64,000 nt of DNA from Lachnospiraceae bacterium (lineage in GTDB: Bacteria > Bacillota > Clostridia > Lachnospirales > Lachnospiraceae). The notes under the pieces were generated by a model. That model ran no database searches. It was not told the origin of the DNA and was given only the letters and a program-made list of their open reading frames with translations. The stretch lies in the NCBI GenBank assembly GCA_017441295.1, contig JAFRYA010000004.1:1-64000 (forward strand), in the 5' to 3' direction. Positions 16,126 to 25,239 of the stretch are shown in pieces. The stretch's first letter is position 1. Every line of letters begins with the position of its first letter. The translations under genes were made by a program, and so were the position numbers.

Positions 16126-16865
16126 TAAGCTGTATCCGGTCTGTAGTTTTCGAATATCACGGCGTCATTTTTCTCCTGATCCACATCCGGAGTCCTGGAG
16201 GTCCAGGCTATGAGCAGCACGCCCTTCTTCCTGAGGCGGTGCACACGCGCAGGCCTGTCTACATTCTCATATGCTATGAAATCCGGTTTATTTATGAAAC
16301 TGAAAGAACAGTTAGACAGTAGCCCTGCAACAAAAGGCGACTGGCCTGAATAATTCTTTTTCAGCGTAGCCAGCTGGCCTCTGAAGACTTCAGGCGCATT
16401 CTTTCTGAACCAGTTAACGATCAATGGGTTAAATGACTCGATGCAGTATACTCCTTTATAACCCTTCAGTATCTCATAGGTCTTAACGCACAGTTCTCCG
16501 TTATTTGGGCCGTTCTTGAGCTCAACGATCACCGGGCCCTGACCCTGGCTGAGCACATCCAGCACTTCCGTGAACAGAGGGATGCGCTCATCAGTATCCA
16601 GGAGTTTCATTTCCTTCAGTTCGTCATAACTGAAGCTGTCCACCCGGCCTGTTGCCTCACACATACGGTCTACGGTGTCGTCATGAAAAACGACCACCTG
16701 TCCGTCGCTGGACAGCTGTACATCCAGTTCAACGCCGTATCCATACTTCACAGCCTCCCTGAAAGCAGCCAGGGAATTCTCCGGTATGCCTTCTTCCTTG
16801 TTGTGAAGACCTCTGTGCGCGAAATTCTTATGATAGAAATATGACTTGTCAAATTGCTTAGTCAT
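16122..16865 (-). CDS. Glycerophosphodiester phosphodiesterase (GDPD)
   Basis: A 247-residue GDPD-fold enzyme that should cleave deacylated phospholipids to glycerol-3-phosphate and an alcohol. Seen are FAHRGLH with catalytic His and Arg, PENSLAAF, VELDVQLSSDG carrying the metal-binding Glu and Asp, and VVFHDDTVDR with the second His. No signal peptide, so it acts in the cytosol. The ATG at 16865 is preferred to a TTG 9 nt upstream; it overlaps the end of the MFS gene by 8 nt. Last gene of the HAD-MFS-GDPD operon, suggesting that the carrier imports the diester or a related compound (inference). Confidence 0.92.
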   Translation of the reverse strand: MTKQFDKSYFYHKNFAHRGLHNKEEGIPENSLAAFREAVKYGYGVELDVQLSSDGQVVVFHDDTVDRMCEATGRVDSFSYDELKEMKLLDTDERIPLFTEVLDVLSQGQGPVIVELKNGPNNGELCVKTYEILKGYKGVYCIESFNPLIVNWFRKNAPEVFRGQLATLKKNYSGQSPFVAGLLSNCSFSFINKPDFIAYENVDRPARVHRLRKKGVLLIAWTSRTPDVDQEKNDAVIFENYRPDTAY

Positions 16866-18279
16866 CGTTTCCAAGTGCCTCCAAACCTTTGGTCAGTTCA
16901 ACTTTTTTAACTTTTATATTCTTAACCAGTATTGTAAATACAATGCAGCTCAACGCGATCAGGATAGCCGCGTATACAGGCAGTGCTCCCCAAACGCCGC
17001 TCTTCATGAATACGAGTCCGAGCAGTACAGGAGTAACCGTCTGCGCAGCCATGCTGGCTGTGTAATAATATCCGGTGAATTTGCCGATCTTCTTGGATGA
17101 GCACAGTTCCACAACCATTGGGAAGGAGCAGTTGTGAACCAGCGCCATGCCGAAGCCTTTGAGTACCCATACGCCATAAAGCAGAACAGGGAATGAAAAC
17201 TCGCCGTTGACGCCGGTTACAACGTTCGTCGGTTTGACAAAAATCATAACCAGAAGTGCGACAAAGGTGACAATAAGTCCGATGGAAACCGTCCACTTCC
17301 TGCCTATCTTCTCTGCAATGCCTCCAGCGATTGCGAAGCCTACTACTGAAGCAACGCCGCCTGCGATTGTCAGAATCATGGTCGCGCTGGATACTGAATT
17401 CAGGTAATAGATTACATAGTTACCGATATATGTGCCGATGGCATTGTCAGCCATGAACCACAGAAACTCCGCGCCGAGGATGGCGAGAAGCATTCTCTTG
17501 TTGGCAGGTGACATCGGTCCTTCGTCCGTTACAGGATTCTCGATGGCAGCCATCTGCTCGCCCAGCTCCATCTGTTCTTTCATCTCGTCTGCAATCTTGT
17601 TTTCCCTGATGGTCAGGAACAGTACCAGTGCAGAGATCAGCATCAGGATGGACGCAACTATGAACGGGATCTCAATGATCCACATTTTATCTGCTCTGTC
17701 AGAAACATTGATATAGTCGCTCAGCTTCAGGAAGATACCCAGAACAGTCGCAAACGCGCCGCCCAGATATCCCATGATATTGATGATGCCGTTGGCCTTG
17801 GCCCTGAGCGGCTTAGGAGTAATATCAGGCATCAGCGCAACCGCAGGGTTCCTGTACATCATCATGAACATCAGCACGATGGCCATCATTATGATCATTC
17901 CGACAACATTGTTGCTATGGAAGAACAGCGGCACAAACGGGAACGCAACCGCGGCAACAAATGTTCCGACCAGGATGAATGGCATTCTCTTGCCGATAGG
18001 TGACTTGGTCTTGTCTGAAATGTTTCCGAATATCGGAAGCAGGATCAGCGCCGCCAGATTGTCACATGCCATGATGATACCGACCAGCCACTGAACGTTC
18101 AGTATCTTGGCCGGATCGCTCAGCTTCAGTTCCGCGGACGTCAGCCCATACATATTATGAGCGAAAATGTCTGTCAGGAACGTCGGGCACCAGGAGTCAT
18201 AGACCTGCCATAAAAGCAGGATTCCAAAAAAGGCGAAACCGATCAGAAAGGTCCGTCTCATGTTAAGCTTCAGTTTCAT
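16858..18279 (-). CDS. MFS carrier of the GPH/SLC45-like type
   Basis: A 473-residue, 12-helix major facilitator. The loop after helix 2 reads GNISDKTKSPIGKRMPFI, matching the D-x-x-x-x-x-GKR(R/M)P signature of the GPH:cation symporter/SLC45-like group that carries sugars and glycosides. A cytosolic loop rich in Met and Glu separates the two six-helix halves. It overlaps the HAD gene by 4 nt (ATGA) and the GDPD gene by 8 nt, so all three are translationally coupled. The substrate is unknown; context suggests a glycoside or glycerophospho-compound. Confidence 0.85.
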   Translation of the reverse strand: MKLKLNMRRTFLIGFAFFGILLLWQVYDSWCPTFLTDIFAHNMYGLTSAELKLSDPAKILNVQWLVGIIMACDNLAALILLPIFGNISDKTKSPIGKRMPFILVGTFVAAVAFPFVPLFFHSNNVVGMIIMMAIVLMFMMMYRNPAVALMPDITPKPLRAKANGIINIMGYLGGAFATVLGIFLKLSDYINVSDRADKMWIIEIPFIVASILMLISALVLFLTIRENKIADEMKEQMELGEQMAAIENPVTDEGPMSPANKRMLLAILGAEFLWFMADNAIGTYIGNYVIYYLNSVSSATMILTIAGGVASVVGFAIAGGIAEKIGRKWTVSIGLIVTFVALLVMIFVKPTNVVTGVNGEFSFPVLLYGVWVLKGFGMALVHNCSFPMVVELCSSKKIGKFTGYYYTASMAAQTVTPVLLGLVFMKSGVWGALPVYAAILIALSCIVFTILVKNIKVKKVELTKGLEALGNDD

Positions 18280-18917
18280 TTGTCCCCTCCTATTGTCTTG
18301 ACTGCCTCCGGCAGCTCGTCAAATGCATATATAACGCCGTCCGGCAGGGCAGTCTGTCCGAAGCCGTATGCAGCGTGTATGAACGGAATGCCAGCACCTC
18401 TGGCCGAATCCATATCCTTCTGAGTGTCGCCAATATAAATGGCGCGTGTGCAGTTATTGCGCTCCATAACAAGGCGGATGTTCTCGTCCTTAGGCTTTAG
18501 GGTATTGCCCCATTCCTCAATGTCACAGAAATATTCGCCCATTTTCATGGACTTAAGGAAAGCGCCGATATAGCCTGACTGGCAGTTGCTGACTATGGCC
18601 AGCCTGTAGCCGTCATCTTTCAGTTTCTTCAGAGTTTCCTCAACTCCTTCGTAGAGCGTACCTCCGTGAATTGAGATGTAATCCACCTCATATGTTTCGC
18701 ATTCAGCAAATAACGCCTTTCCGGCCTCGTCGTATACCGGCAGTATAGTGCGGGCAATCTCCTCCATTGTCTTGCCCATAACATTTCGTATATCTTCTGC
18801 CGTCAGATGAAGGCTTGATCCTCTCCTCTCAAACACCTCATTCCAGGACTCAGCAACAGGCTGAGAAGAGTCCCACAGAGTACCGTCCAGATCAAAAATA
18901 AGCATTGTTTCTTTCAT
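18276..18917 (-). CDS. HAD-superfamily phosphatase (phosphoglycolate phosphatase-like)
   Basis: A 213-residue HAD subfamily IA hydrolase. Motif I is FDLDGTLWDS with the nucleophile and acid Asp pair, motif II is VSNCQSG, the conserved Lys is in LKPKDENI, and motif IV is YIGDTQKDMDSA. A helical cap lies between motifs I and II. The physiological substrate is probably a small sugar phosphate. First gene of the operon with the MFS carrier and GDPD. The alternative ATG four codons later cannot be excluded; only a weak AAGG precedes the chosen one. Confidence 0.9.
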   Translation of the reverse strand: MKETMLIFDLDGTLWDSSQPVAESWNEVFERRGSSLHLTAEDIRNVMGKTMEEIARTILPVYDEAGKALFAECETYEVDYISIHGGTLYEGVEETLKKLKDDGYRLAIVSNCQSGYIGAFLKSMKMGEYFCDIEEWGNTLKPKDENIRLVMERNNCTRAIYIGDTQKDMDSARGAGIPFIHAAYGFGQTALPDGVIYAFDELPEAVKTIGGDK

Positions 18918-18957
18918 GCCTTAATAGTAGCTTTTTCGGGGAAAAAACTCAAGTGCA

Positions 18958-18987
18958 ATAAAAAACGGGCTGATCGCTCAGCCCGTT
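18958..18987 (-). terminator. Terminator of the rarA-to-TPR operon
   Basis: ACGGGCTGA/TCAGCCCGT stem with a 4-nt loop, followed on the minus strand by TTTTTTATT. It lies 8 bp after the last gene of the operon. Confidence 0.88.
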
Positions 18988-18994
18988 CTCTTTA

Positions 18995-20350
18995 TTATTC
19001 AATTGCATCTATGATCTCGTATGCCTCATCCACATGGGACGCGCCAGGGAAGTTATCCACGTACTGCCTCAGGTATTTGAGGGCGTTCGCCGCGTCGTTG
19101 GTGAAGTAGTAGCACATGCCGAGATAATATGGCGCGTATTCGTTATTCGGGTCGTACTCCAGACACTTCTCGAAGACTTTGATGGAATCCGCGAACCTGT
19201 TGTCGCTGTACAGCGCGAAGCCTTCGTCTGAAAGCGCCTCGCCTGCCTGTCTCAGGGCAGCTGTACCGAACTCCTCGTACATTGCCGCAAATCCTGTACC
19301 TACTGCCTCCGGCTTTTTGATCTTCATCAGATACTCTGCTGCGCCGGTGTAGTCCTCTTCAATATATGCAGCGTAAGCATTTACCAGATTCTTGTAATTA
19401 TCTCTTTCGGCCATGACCGAATCGTCATCGGCCAATTCCGAAATCTGATTCTGGAGTTCCTCTATCTGGGCCTGGTATTCAGCCTGTGCCTTGGCGGATT
19501 CATTTCTCAGCGCCTTGGTCTTGGCAGGAGTTACGATGAAGAATATGATCGCCGCTCCGATCAGCACACCGATGATGATCTGAATGACCGCCATGGTGGT
19601 CGGATTGTACTCCCTGTATGATGACTTAGGGATGATAACGTCATCGCCGCTGAGCGGTGCGCGCTCATCTGTAGCGGACTTCTCCGCTGTCCTCTTGGCT
19701 CTGAGTTCGGATGGTGACAGGTCCTTCTCTTCGTCCTTGATCTCTTCACTGACAAAGGTCATGTAAGAAATAGTCGTTGGATTGCCCCTGTCGATGCGCT
19801 CAGCCTTCCTGAGGGCCACTCTGGCCTCCGCGTACTTCTGCTTTCTGATCTGCAGCAGTGCAAGGAGCTGGTGTCCCTTGACCAGGTGAGGGTTCTCGTT
19901 CAGGAGTTTCTTTAACTGGATCTCAGCCAGATCGTAGTTGTTCTGCTCGATATATGTCAGCGCCTTGTTATATTTACGTATGGTCAGTGACATCAGATCC
20001 AGGTCCGGCTTGTTGTCCTGTACCGTACCCAGGAAATAGTCAGCCATATTGTTGTCGTTCTGCATGCTCTTGCTTACTACCCACTGGGCCAGAGCCATAG
20101 CATACTCGCCCATTTCATAGTAAATAAGTCCTAACAGGTTGCGGGCAGCAATATTGCCTTTGAACATCTTAAGACTGGTTTCCAGGCACTCAATAGCCCT
20201 GGACAGGTTCCTGTCGCGGGCATAACCCAGACCTTTGTTATAAAATTCGTTTGATTTCTTTACGATGACCTTGTAAGTGGAAACATCCGCGCCGCAGGCG
20301 GAGCAGTAGTCACTCTCGTAAAGAAAGCTTCCGCATTTGTAACACTTCAT
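18995..20350 (-). CDS. Zinc-ribbon/TPR single-pass membrane protein
   Basis: A 451-residue protein. The N-terminus MKCYKCGSFLYESDYCSACG is a Cys4 zinc ribbon. TPR repeats follow (about residues 30-190, with helices such as AIECLETSLKMFKGN and AEIQLKKLLNENPHL). Then come a charged linker, one transmembrane helix (about 250-275), a coiled coil, and a second TPR group at the C-terminus (SIKVFEKCLEYDPNNEYA and following). One TPR set is therefore cytosolic and one external, like a bridge across the membrane. AGAGGA precedes the ATG. Last gene of the seven-gene operon starting at rarA. No enzymatic motif; probably a scaffold. Confidence 0.85.
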   Translation of the reverse strand: MKCYKCGSFLYESDYCSACGADVSTYKVIVKKSNEFYNKGLGYARDRNLSRAIECLETSLKMFKGNIAARNLLGLIYYEMGEYAMALAQWVVSKSMQNDNNMADYFLGTVQDNKPDLDLMSLTIRKYNKALTYIEQNNYDLAEIQLKKLLNENPHLVKGHQLLALLQIRKQKYAEARVALRKAERIDRGNPTTISYMTFVSEEIKDEEKDLSPSELRAKRTAEKSATDERAPLSGDDVIIPKSSYREYNPTTMAVIQIIIGVLIGAAIIFFIVTPAKTKALRNESAKAQAEYQAQIEELQNQISELADDDSVMAERDNYKNLVNAYAAYIEEDYTGAAEYLMKIKKPEAVGTGFAAMYEEFGTAALRQAGEALSDEGFALYSDNRFADSIKVFEKCLEYDPNNEYAPYYLGMCYYFTNDAANALKYLRQYVDNFPGASHVDEAYEIIDAIE

Positions 20351-20369
20351 TGATAATTCCTCTTATTGC

Positions 20370-20513
20370 CTATTTTTTCTTCTTTCCGTTCATGACTTCC
20401 AGCATGAGATCTGTCAGGTCATTGGCGGCATTCTCAGTCTTGGCAACCTTTTCCACGTCGTCAACTTCCAGGCTTGGATGGAATTTCTTTATTTCTTCAT
20501 CAAAATTAATCAT
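20370..20513 (-). CDS. Small acidic/basic 47-residue protein between valS and the TPR gene
   Basis: An ORF of 47 codons beginning MINFDEEIKKFHPSLEVDDV and ending in a Lys-rich NGKKKK tail. It has an ideal ribosome site (AGGAG, 6-7 nt before the ATG), starts 11 bp after the valS stop and ends 19 bp before the next gene. It is hydrophilic and largely helical, with no membrane segment or Cys. Tight packing and the strong ribosome site argue that it is real. No family recognised; it may be an accessory factor of the surrounding operon. Confidence 0.72.
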   Translation of the reverse strand: MINFDEEIKKFHPSLEVDDVEKVAKTENAANDLTDLMLEVMNGKKKK

Positions 20514-20524
20514 AATTTCTCCTG

Positions 20525-23179
20525 TTATTTCTTAAGCTTCGCGAGCTGGCTCTCAACCTGCTCCATCATCTTAGTGTACTTCTCTTTCTTCTCCCTCTCC
20601 TCGGCAATCTTGGCTTCAGGCGCTTTGCTGATGAATTTTTCATTGCTGAGCATGCCGTTAACCCTTGCCAGTTCGCCTGTCAGACGCTTTTTCTCTCCCT
20701 CGAGACGCTCGATTTCCTTAGAGATATCAACGAGCTCCTCCAGAGGAATATAGATGGCTCCATCGGCCAGCTGAACAGATACCGCGTCCTCGTGGATGCC
20801 TTCTCTATCAGACTGGATATAACACTCTGATGCCTTGGCGAGAGTAGCGAAGAAAATCTTACCTTCTTCAAATATACTCCTAAAATGTGAAGATTCTGAG
20901 ACTACATATACAACTGCTTTCTTTGAAGGCGGAACATTCATGCCCGTACGGACATTTCTGATGCCGCGGACAGCTTCTTTAATAACCTCGATCTTCTCTT
21001 CCGCGTCAGCGAAGTTCAGCTCTTCACTGTAAACCGGCCATGGTGAGATCATAATGGATTCTTCCGGATATTCTTCGCTGGCCAGCGGCTGCAGTGTAGT
21101 ATAAATCTCTTCTGTTACGAACGGCATATACGGATGAAGGAGCTTCAGTGAATGCATGAGCACTGTCATCAGTGTCCACAGAGCTGCTGCCTTGGTGCTG
21201 TCATCAGCGTACAGACGAGGCTTAACCATCTCAATGTACCAATCGCAGAACTCTTCCCAGATGAACTCATAGAGCTTATCTGCCGCGATGCCAATCTCGT
21301 ATTTATCAAGGTTTTCAGTAACATCCTTAGCTAAGGTGTTGACCTTGGACAGGATCCACTTGTCAGCATCTGTAAGGAGTGCTTTATCAACCTTCTTAAT
21401 GCCTTCTTCAGGCATGTTCATCATAATGAAACGTGAAGCGTTCCAGATCTTGTTAGCGAAGTTTCTGTTGGCCTCAACACGCTCGTAATAGAAACGCATG
21501 TCGTTTCCAGGTGAGTTACCTGTTGCCAGAGTAAATCTCAGGGCGTCAGCGCCGTATCTGTCAATAACCTCCAGCGGATCGATGCCGTTGCCTAATGATT
21601 TACTCATCTTGCGGCCCTGGTCGTCCCTTACCAGTCCTGTGAAAAGAACGGCCTTGAACGGCTTTTCTCCCATATGCTCATACCCTGAGAATATCATTCT
21701 GATAACCCAGAAGAAGATAATATCATATCCTGTTACGAGCAGGTCTGTCGGATAGAAGTATTTAACGTCCTCAGAATCCTCAGGCCAGCCCAGTGTGCTG
21801 AACGGCCAGAGTGCTGATGAGAACCATGTATCCAGGCAGTCCTCGTCCTGATGGAAGTGTGTGCATCCGCATTTCGGGCATTTGTCCGGCTGGGTCTTGG
21901 AGACAACCATCTCACCGCATTCCTCGCAGTAATATGCCGGAATCCTGTGGCCCCACCAGAGCTGACGGGAAATGCACCAGTCACGGATATTGTCTGTCCA
22001 GTTATGGTACAGCTTGGACATTCTGGCAGGGATCAGCTGGATTTCACCCTCGTCAACAGCCTTGATAGCAGGCTGGATGAGCTCGTCCATCTTGACGAAC
22101 CACTGCTGCTTGATCATTGGCTCAATGATTGTGCCGCACCTGTCGTGATAACCTACGCTGTGCTCATGGTCTACTGTCTTAACCAGCAGGCCCAGTTCCT
22201 CCAGATCCTTAACAACGGCTTCCCTGGCCTCATATGTGCCCAGGCCGCAGTATTTGCCGCCGTTCTCGTTAATTGATCCGTCGTCATTGAATACGCAGAT
22301 TTCTTCCAGGCCATGGCGCTTGCCCAGTTCGAAGTCGTTAGGGTCGTGAGCAGGAGTAACCTTCATGGCGCCTGTTCCGACCTCGAGGTCAATATATTCG
22401 TCCGCCAGAATAGGAATCTCCTTATTCATAAGCGGCAGTATGCACTTCTTGCCGATATATTTCTGATATCTTGGGTCGTCCGGATGAACGATGACTGCAG
22501 TATCGCCGAGCATGGTCTCCGGTCTGGTGGTAGCTATCTCGATGAAGTCGTCCTCACCTACGATAGGATATTTGATATGCCAGAATTTACCCGGTGTGTC
22601 CTTGTGCTCAACCTCAGCGTCTGAAACGGAGGTCTGGCATTTCGGGCACCAGTTAATGATCTTGGTGCCTTTGTAGATCAGGCCTTTCTCATATAACTTA
22701 ACGAATACTTCCAGAACAGCCTGGGAAACACCTTCATCCATGGTGAATCTCTCTCTGTCCCAGTCAGCGCTGGAGCCCAGCTTCTTGAGCTGGTTGACAA
22801 TACGTCCGCCGTATTCTTCCTTCCACTCCCATGCTTTCTTGAGGAAACCCTCACGTCCTAAGTCTTCTTTGTGGATACCCTGCTTGCGCAGTTCCTCAAT
22901 GATCTTAACTTCGGTAGCGATGGAAGCATGGTCGCAGCCAGGCTGCCAGAGGGCGTTGTAACCCTGCATCCTCTTCTGCCTGATAACGATATCCTGCAAT
23001 GTATTATTGAGCGCGTGTCCCATATGCAGCTGTCCGGTAATGTTTGGAGGCGGCATGATAATGGTGAACGGCTTCTTAGAATGGTCTACTTCAGCATGAA
23101 AATATTTCTTGGCGATCCAATTGTCATATATTCTCTGCTCAATTTCTTTAGGATTATAAGTTTTAGCTAGTTCTTTCAT
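20525..23179 (-). CDS. valS: Valine--tRNA ligase
   Basis: An 884-residue class Ia aminoacyl-tRNA synthetase charging tRNA-Val. Motif 1 appears as [17 protein letters not shown] (HIGH variant HMGH) and motif 2 as [17 protein letters not shown]1 editing domain lies between them, with zinc-like Cys pairs (CEECGEMV / CPKCGC), and the C-terminal arm is a coiled coil (about 810-884). GGAAGGA precedes the ATG, which overlaps the upstream TPR-like gene by 17 nt. No T-box leader was seen, because the gene is internal to an operon; its expression therefore follows the rarA/DUF5717 promoter unless an internal one exists. Confidence 0.98.
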   Translation of the reverse strand: MKELAKTYNPKEIEQRIYDNWIAKKYFHAEVDHSKKPFTIIMPPPNITGQLHMGHALNNTLQDIVIRQKRMQGYNALWQPGCDHASIATEVKIIEELRKQGIHKEDLGREGFLKKAWEWKEEYGGRIVNQLKKLGSSADWDRERFTMDEGVSQAVLEVFVKLYEKGLIYKGTKIINWCPKCQTSVSDAEVEHKDTPGKFWHIKYPIVGEDDFIEIATTRPETMLGDTAVIVHPDDPRYQKYIGKKCILPLMNKEIPILADEYIDLEVGTGAMKVTPAHDPNDFELGKRHGLEEICVFNDDGSINENGGKYCGLGTYEAREAVVKDLEELGLLVKTVDHEHSVGYHDRCGTIIEPMIKQQWFVKMDELIQPAIKAVDEGEIQLIPARMSKLYHNWTDNIRDWCISRQLWWGHRIPAYYCEECGEMVVSKTQPDKCPKCGCTHFHQDEDCLDTWFSSALWPFSTLGWPEDSEDVKYFYPTDLLVTGYDIIFFWVIRMIFSGYEHMGEKPFKAVLFTGLVRDDQGRKMSKSLGNGIDPLEVIDRYGADALRFTLATGNSPGNDMRFYYERVEANRNFANKIWNASRFIMMNMPEEGIKKVDKALLTDADKWILSKVNTLAKDVTENLDKYEIGIAADKLYEFIWEEFCDWYIEMVKPRLYADDSTKAAALWTLMTVLMHSLKLLHPYMPFVTEEIYTTLQPLASEEYPEESIMISPWPVYSEELNFADAEEKIEVIKEAVRGIRNVRTGMNVPPSKKAVVYVVSESSHFRSIFEEGKIFFATLAKASECYIQSDREGIHEDAVSVQLADGAIYIPLEELVDISKEIERLEGEKKRLTGELARVNGMLSNEKFISKAPEAKIAEEREKKEKYTKMMEQVESQLAKLKK

Positions 23180-23963
23180 GATACTGTTCCTTCCAGATTT
23201 CTATGATATTATCATCTTCCAGACCGTTTTCAAACTTATAAATGAAGTTTATGGTCTCTGAATCTGTTTCTATCGATCTTTTTAATGAGTTAACCTTATC
23301 CCTAATTGCGTCGAGCGCTTCATCAGTGATTTTGTATTTGATAATGGCTCTGAGCAATTCTTCATCGTCATTGTTGATTATGCTCATATACACACTGGCC
23401 TTGGCATATGCTGCCTCGGGATAAAGGTCGTATGCATAGTCGAAATACGCGTTTGCGTTCCTGCTCATAAACAGGTGAGCATAGACAATGCCGATGGAGA
23501 AGGCCACTCGGGCGTAGAAGGCTTCACTTAAAGGCGAGCCTCCCATTCCGTTCATGATCTCAAAATAAATCCTGAGCGCCGCCGTGTACTTCTTATCTTT
23601 GAACAATGCGTCAGCCTCTATCTTGAGCCTCTCAGGTCTGCTGAGATTATTGATGTTCGTCATTATCGAAGAGACCTTGGCCATATCCGAAGCATTGTAA
23701 TAATAGCTTTCTTTCAGGAGATAGCTGATGAAATCCTGCACAGGAGCACCCGCAGCGTCCATCTCCCTGAGCTTATCCGCCATGTCAGGACGCCTCAAAT
23801 GATCCCCGATATACGTGAACAGCTCCTCACAGAAGAAATCCCTGTAAACCATATTCATATGGTTATAGATAAAGTAGTTTATCTCTTCCAGAGAATATAC
23901 GTTGCAGCATATCGCAGGAATATAATATGGAGTTTCAGATTGTCTGCCGCAAAACTGTAGCAT
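23163..23963 (-). CDS. TPR-like helical protein of the DUF5716/DUF5717 locus
   Basis: A 266-residue protein without signal or membrane segments. Residues about 110-230 form helical pairs resembling TPRs ([20 protein letters not shown], then [20 protein letters not shown] and [15 protein letters not shown]). The N-terminus contains two Cys-rich spots (QFCGRQ, AICCNV) and many aromatics. It overlaps the DUF5716-like gene by 1 nt and valS by 17 nt, with GGAGGG about 8 nt before the ATG. No family could be named. Its position suggests that it works with the two preceding proteins. Confidence 0.8.
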   Translation of the reverse strand: MLQFCGRQSETPYYIPAICCNVYSLEEINYFIYNHMNMVYRDFFCEELFTYIGDHLRRPDMADKLREMDAAGAPVQDFISYLLKESYYYNASDMAKVSSIMTNINNLSRPERLKIEADALFKDKKYTAALRIYFEIMNGMGGSPLSEAFYARVAFSIGIVYAHLFMSRNANAYFDYAYDLYPEAAYAKASVYMSIINNDDEELLRAIIKYKITDEALDAIRDKVNSLKRSIETDSETINFIYKFENGLEDDNIIEIWKEQYHERTS

Positions 23964-25237
23964 TAAATATATCCCTCCAGATTAAGTCTCTTGGTAACTG
24001 CTTCACCGCTGGCGGGCCAGAAGGCACCGAAACCTTTGTCCCTGACGGTGATCTCGCATTCGCTGTCATTGATGTATCTGACAGAAATGCCTACGCGAGT
24101 GGTCTTTGGCGGTCTCTCTGGGAATCCCGAAAGGTCGAATACCACCTGCGTTGTTTCTCTGCTCACCAGTGAGCAGATGTTGAATGTGATGCTCTTCTCA
24201 TCGCCCAGAATAAAATCAAGGTCTGAATAAGCATCATACCAGTCTATGCATGACTTTGACAAGTTCATATTTACAGGCTGGCCCTGATATCTTACTTCCA
24301 CATATATGTCAGCCTTGGTGCGGCCCTGGCAGACTATATGCAGATCCTGGTCCTTGCCCTCAGCACGCATCAGCCCTGCCAGGCAGGCACCTTTGACATA
24401 AATATTATTGCCCTTGAATGCCCTGCGGCGGGAAGAGATATTCTTGAGTGTATTCCTGAACCAGAGCTCGTTGAAGCCCTCGCCGGTAAAGAATACGCTG
24501 GAGCGCCTGCCCTCGGATTTCAGGTCTTCGTAAATGTTATTAAGCCTCTCGTCGAGCTGGTCCCTCAGCATTTCGCTGGCCAGGTCCCTCATTGAAAAGT
24601 CCATTGGATAGCTGCGCTCATTAATATATACCAGGCGTCTGTCCATTTCGCCTGCGATGCTCAATTGTCTGGTAAAGAAGCCGTCTTCGCTGAAATCAAA
24701 GAGGATCGCTCCGTCCAGCCACAGCTCTTCCGGCTCATTGATCAGATAATAAGCGAAGCTCTCGGCGCATGAGATGAATTTCAGCCTGTCAGGCTCTATG
24801 TTGACGCGTCTGAAAATATTTTCCAGGCTTTGCTTGATCTGCAGGTTAACTGTTCTGAGATTTACGGTAATGCTGTCAATATTCATGACCGCGGACCTGA
24901 CTCTGACCTGATCGAGCAGCTTGCCTAAATATATCGAGAACAGCTCCTCGTATGTGCAGAGCTTATCCCCGATGGCCACGCTCTGGTCTGCCATCATATT
25001 GTCCAGCAGGTCCCTGTACAGACCTGCTCCGGTGCTCTGGGCATATTCCAGCGCTGCGCTGCCTATCAGCCATGTATTAATGTCCGCATTATAACTGAGC
25101 ACGGCAGGGATCAGATAGCGCATGACTTCAGTGCCGTCGGAAATGGATTCCGGGCGGCCGTGCTTGGTGCTGTAGTAGCATGCCTGGCAGTATTCATTTG
25201 TATAATCGATGCCGATTATCAGTCCCTGTTTGCTCAT
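23963..25237 (-). CDS. DUF5716-like protein with degenerate Hsp70/actin fold
   Basis: A 424-residue protein whose first 330 or so residues follow the order of an Hsp70 ATPase domain but with eroded signatures: the phosphate-1 segment reads IGIDYTNEYCQACYY (usual G-T-T missing), the phosphate-2 segment LFDFSEDGFFTRQLSI, and the adenosine segment VFFTGEGFNELWF. The last 100 residues are beta-rich, possibly a substrate- or partner-binding domain. There are no membrane segments. The assignment to DUF5716 is from memory of clostridial annotation and needs a profile search. It starts 2 bp after the DUF5717-like gene without its own ribosome site, implying translational coupling. Confidence 0.75.
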   Translation of the reverse strand: MSKQGLIIGIDYTNEYCQACYYSTKHGRPESISDGTEVMRYLIPAVLSYNADINTWLIGSAALEYAQSTGAGLYRDLLDNMMADQSVAIGDKLCTYEELFSIYLGKLLDQVRVRSAVMNIDSITVNLRTVNLQIKQSLENIFRRVNIEPDRLKFISCAESFAYYLINEPEELWLDGAILFDFSEDGFFTRQLSIAGEMDRRLVYINERSYPMDFSMRDLASEMLRDQLDERLNNIYEDLKSEGRRSSVFFTGEGFNELWFRNTLKNISSRRRAFKGNNIYVKGACLAGLMRAEGKDQDLHIVCQGRTKADIYVEVRYQGQPVNMNLSKSCIDWYDAYSDLDFILGDEKSITFNICSLVSRETTQVVFDLSGFPERPPKTTRVGISVRYINDSECEITVRDKGFGAFWPASGEAVTKRLNLEGYI

Positions 25238-25239
25238 TT

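Noticed and set aside
23180..23300. T-box riboswitch before valS
   Set aside because: The region upstream of valS is coding sequence of the TPR-like gene with a 17-nt overlap; no T-box motif or leader space exists.
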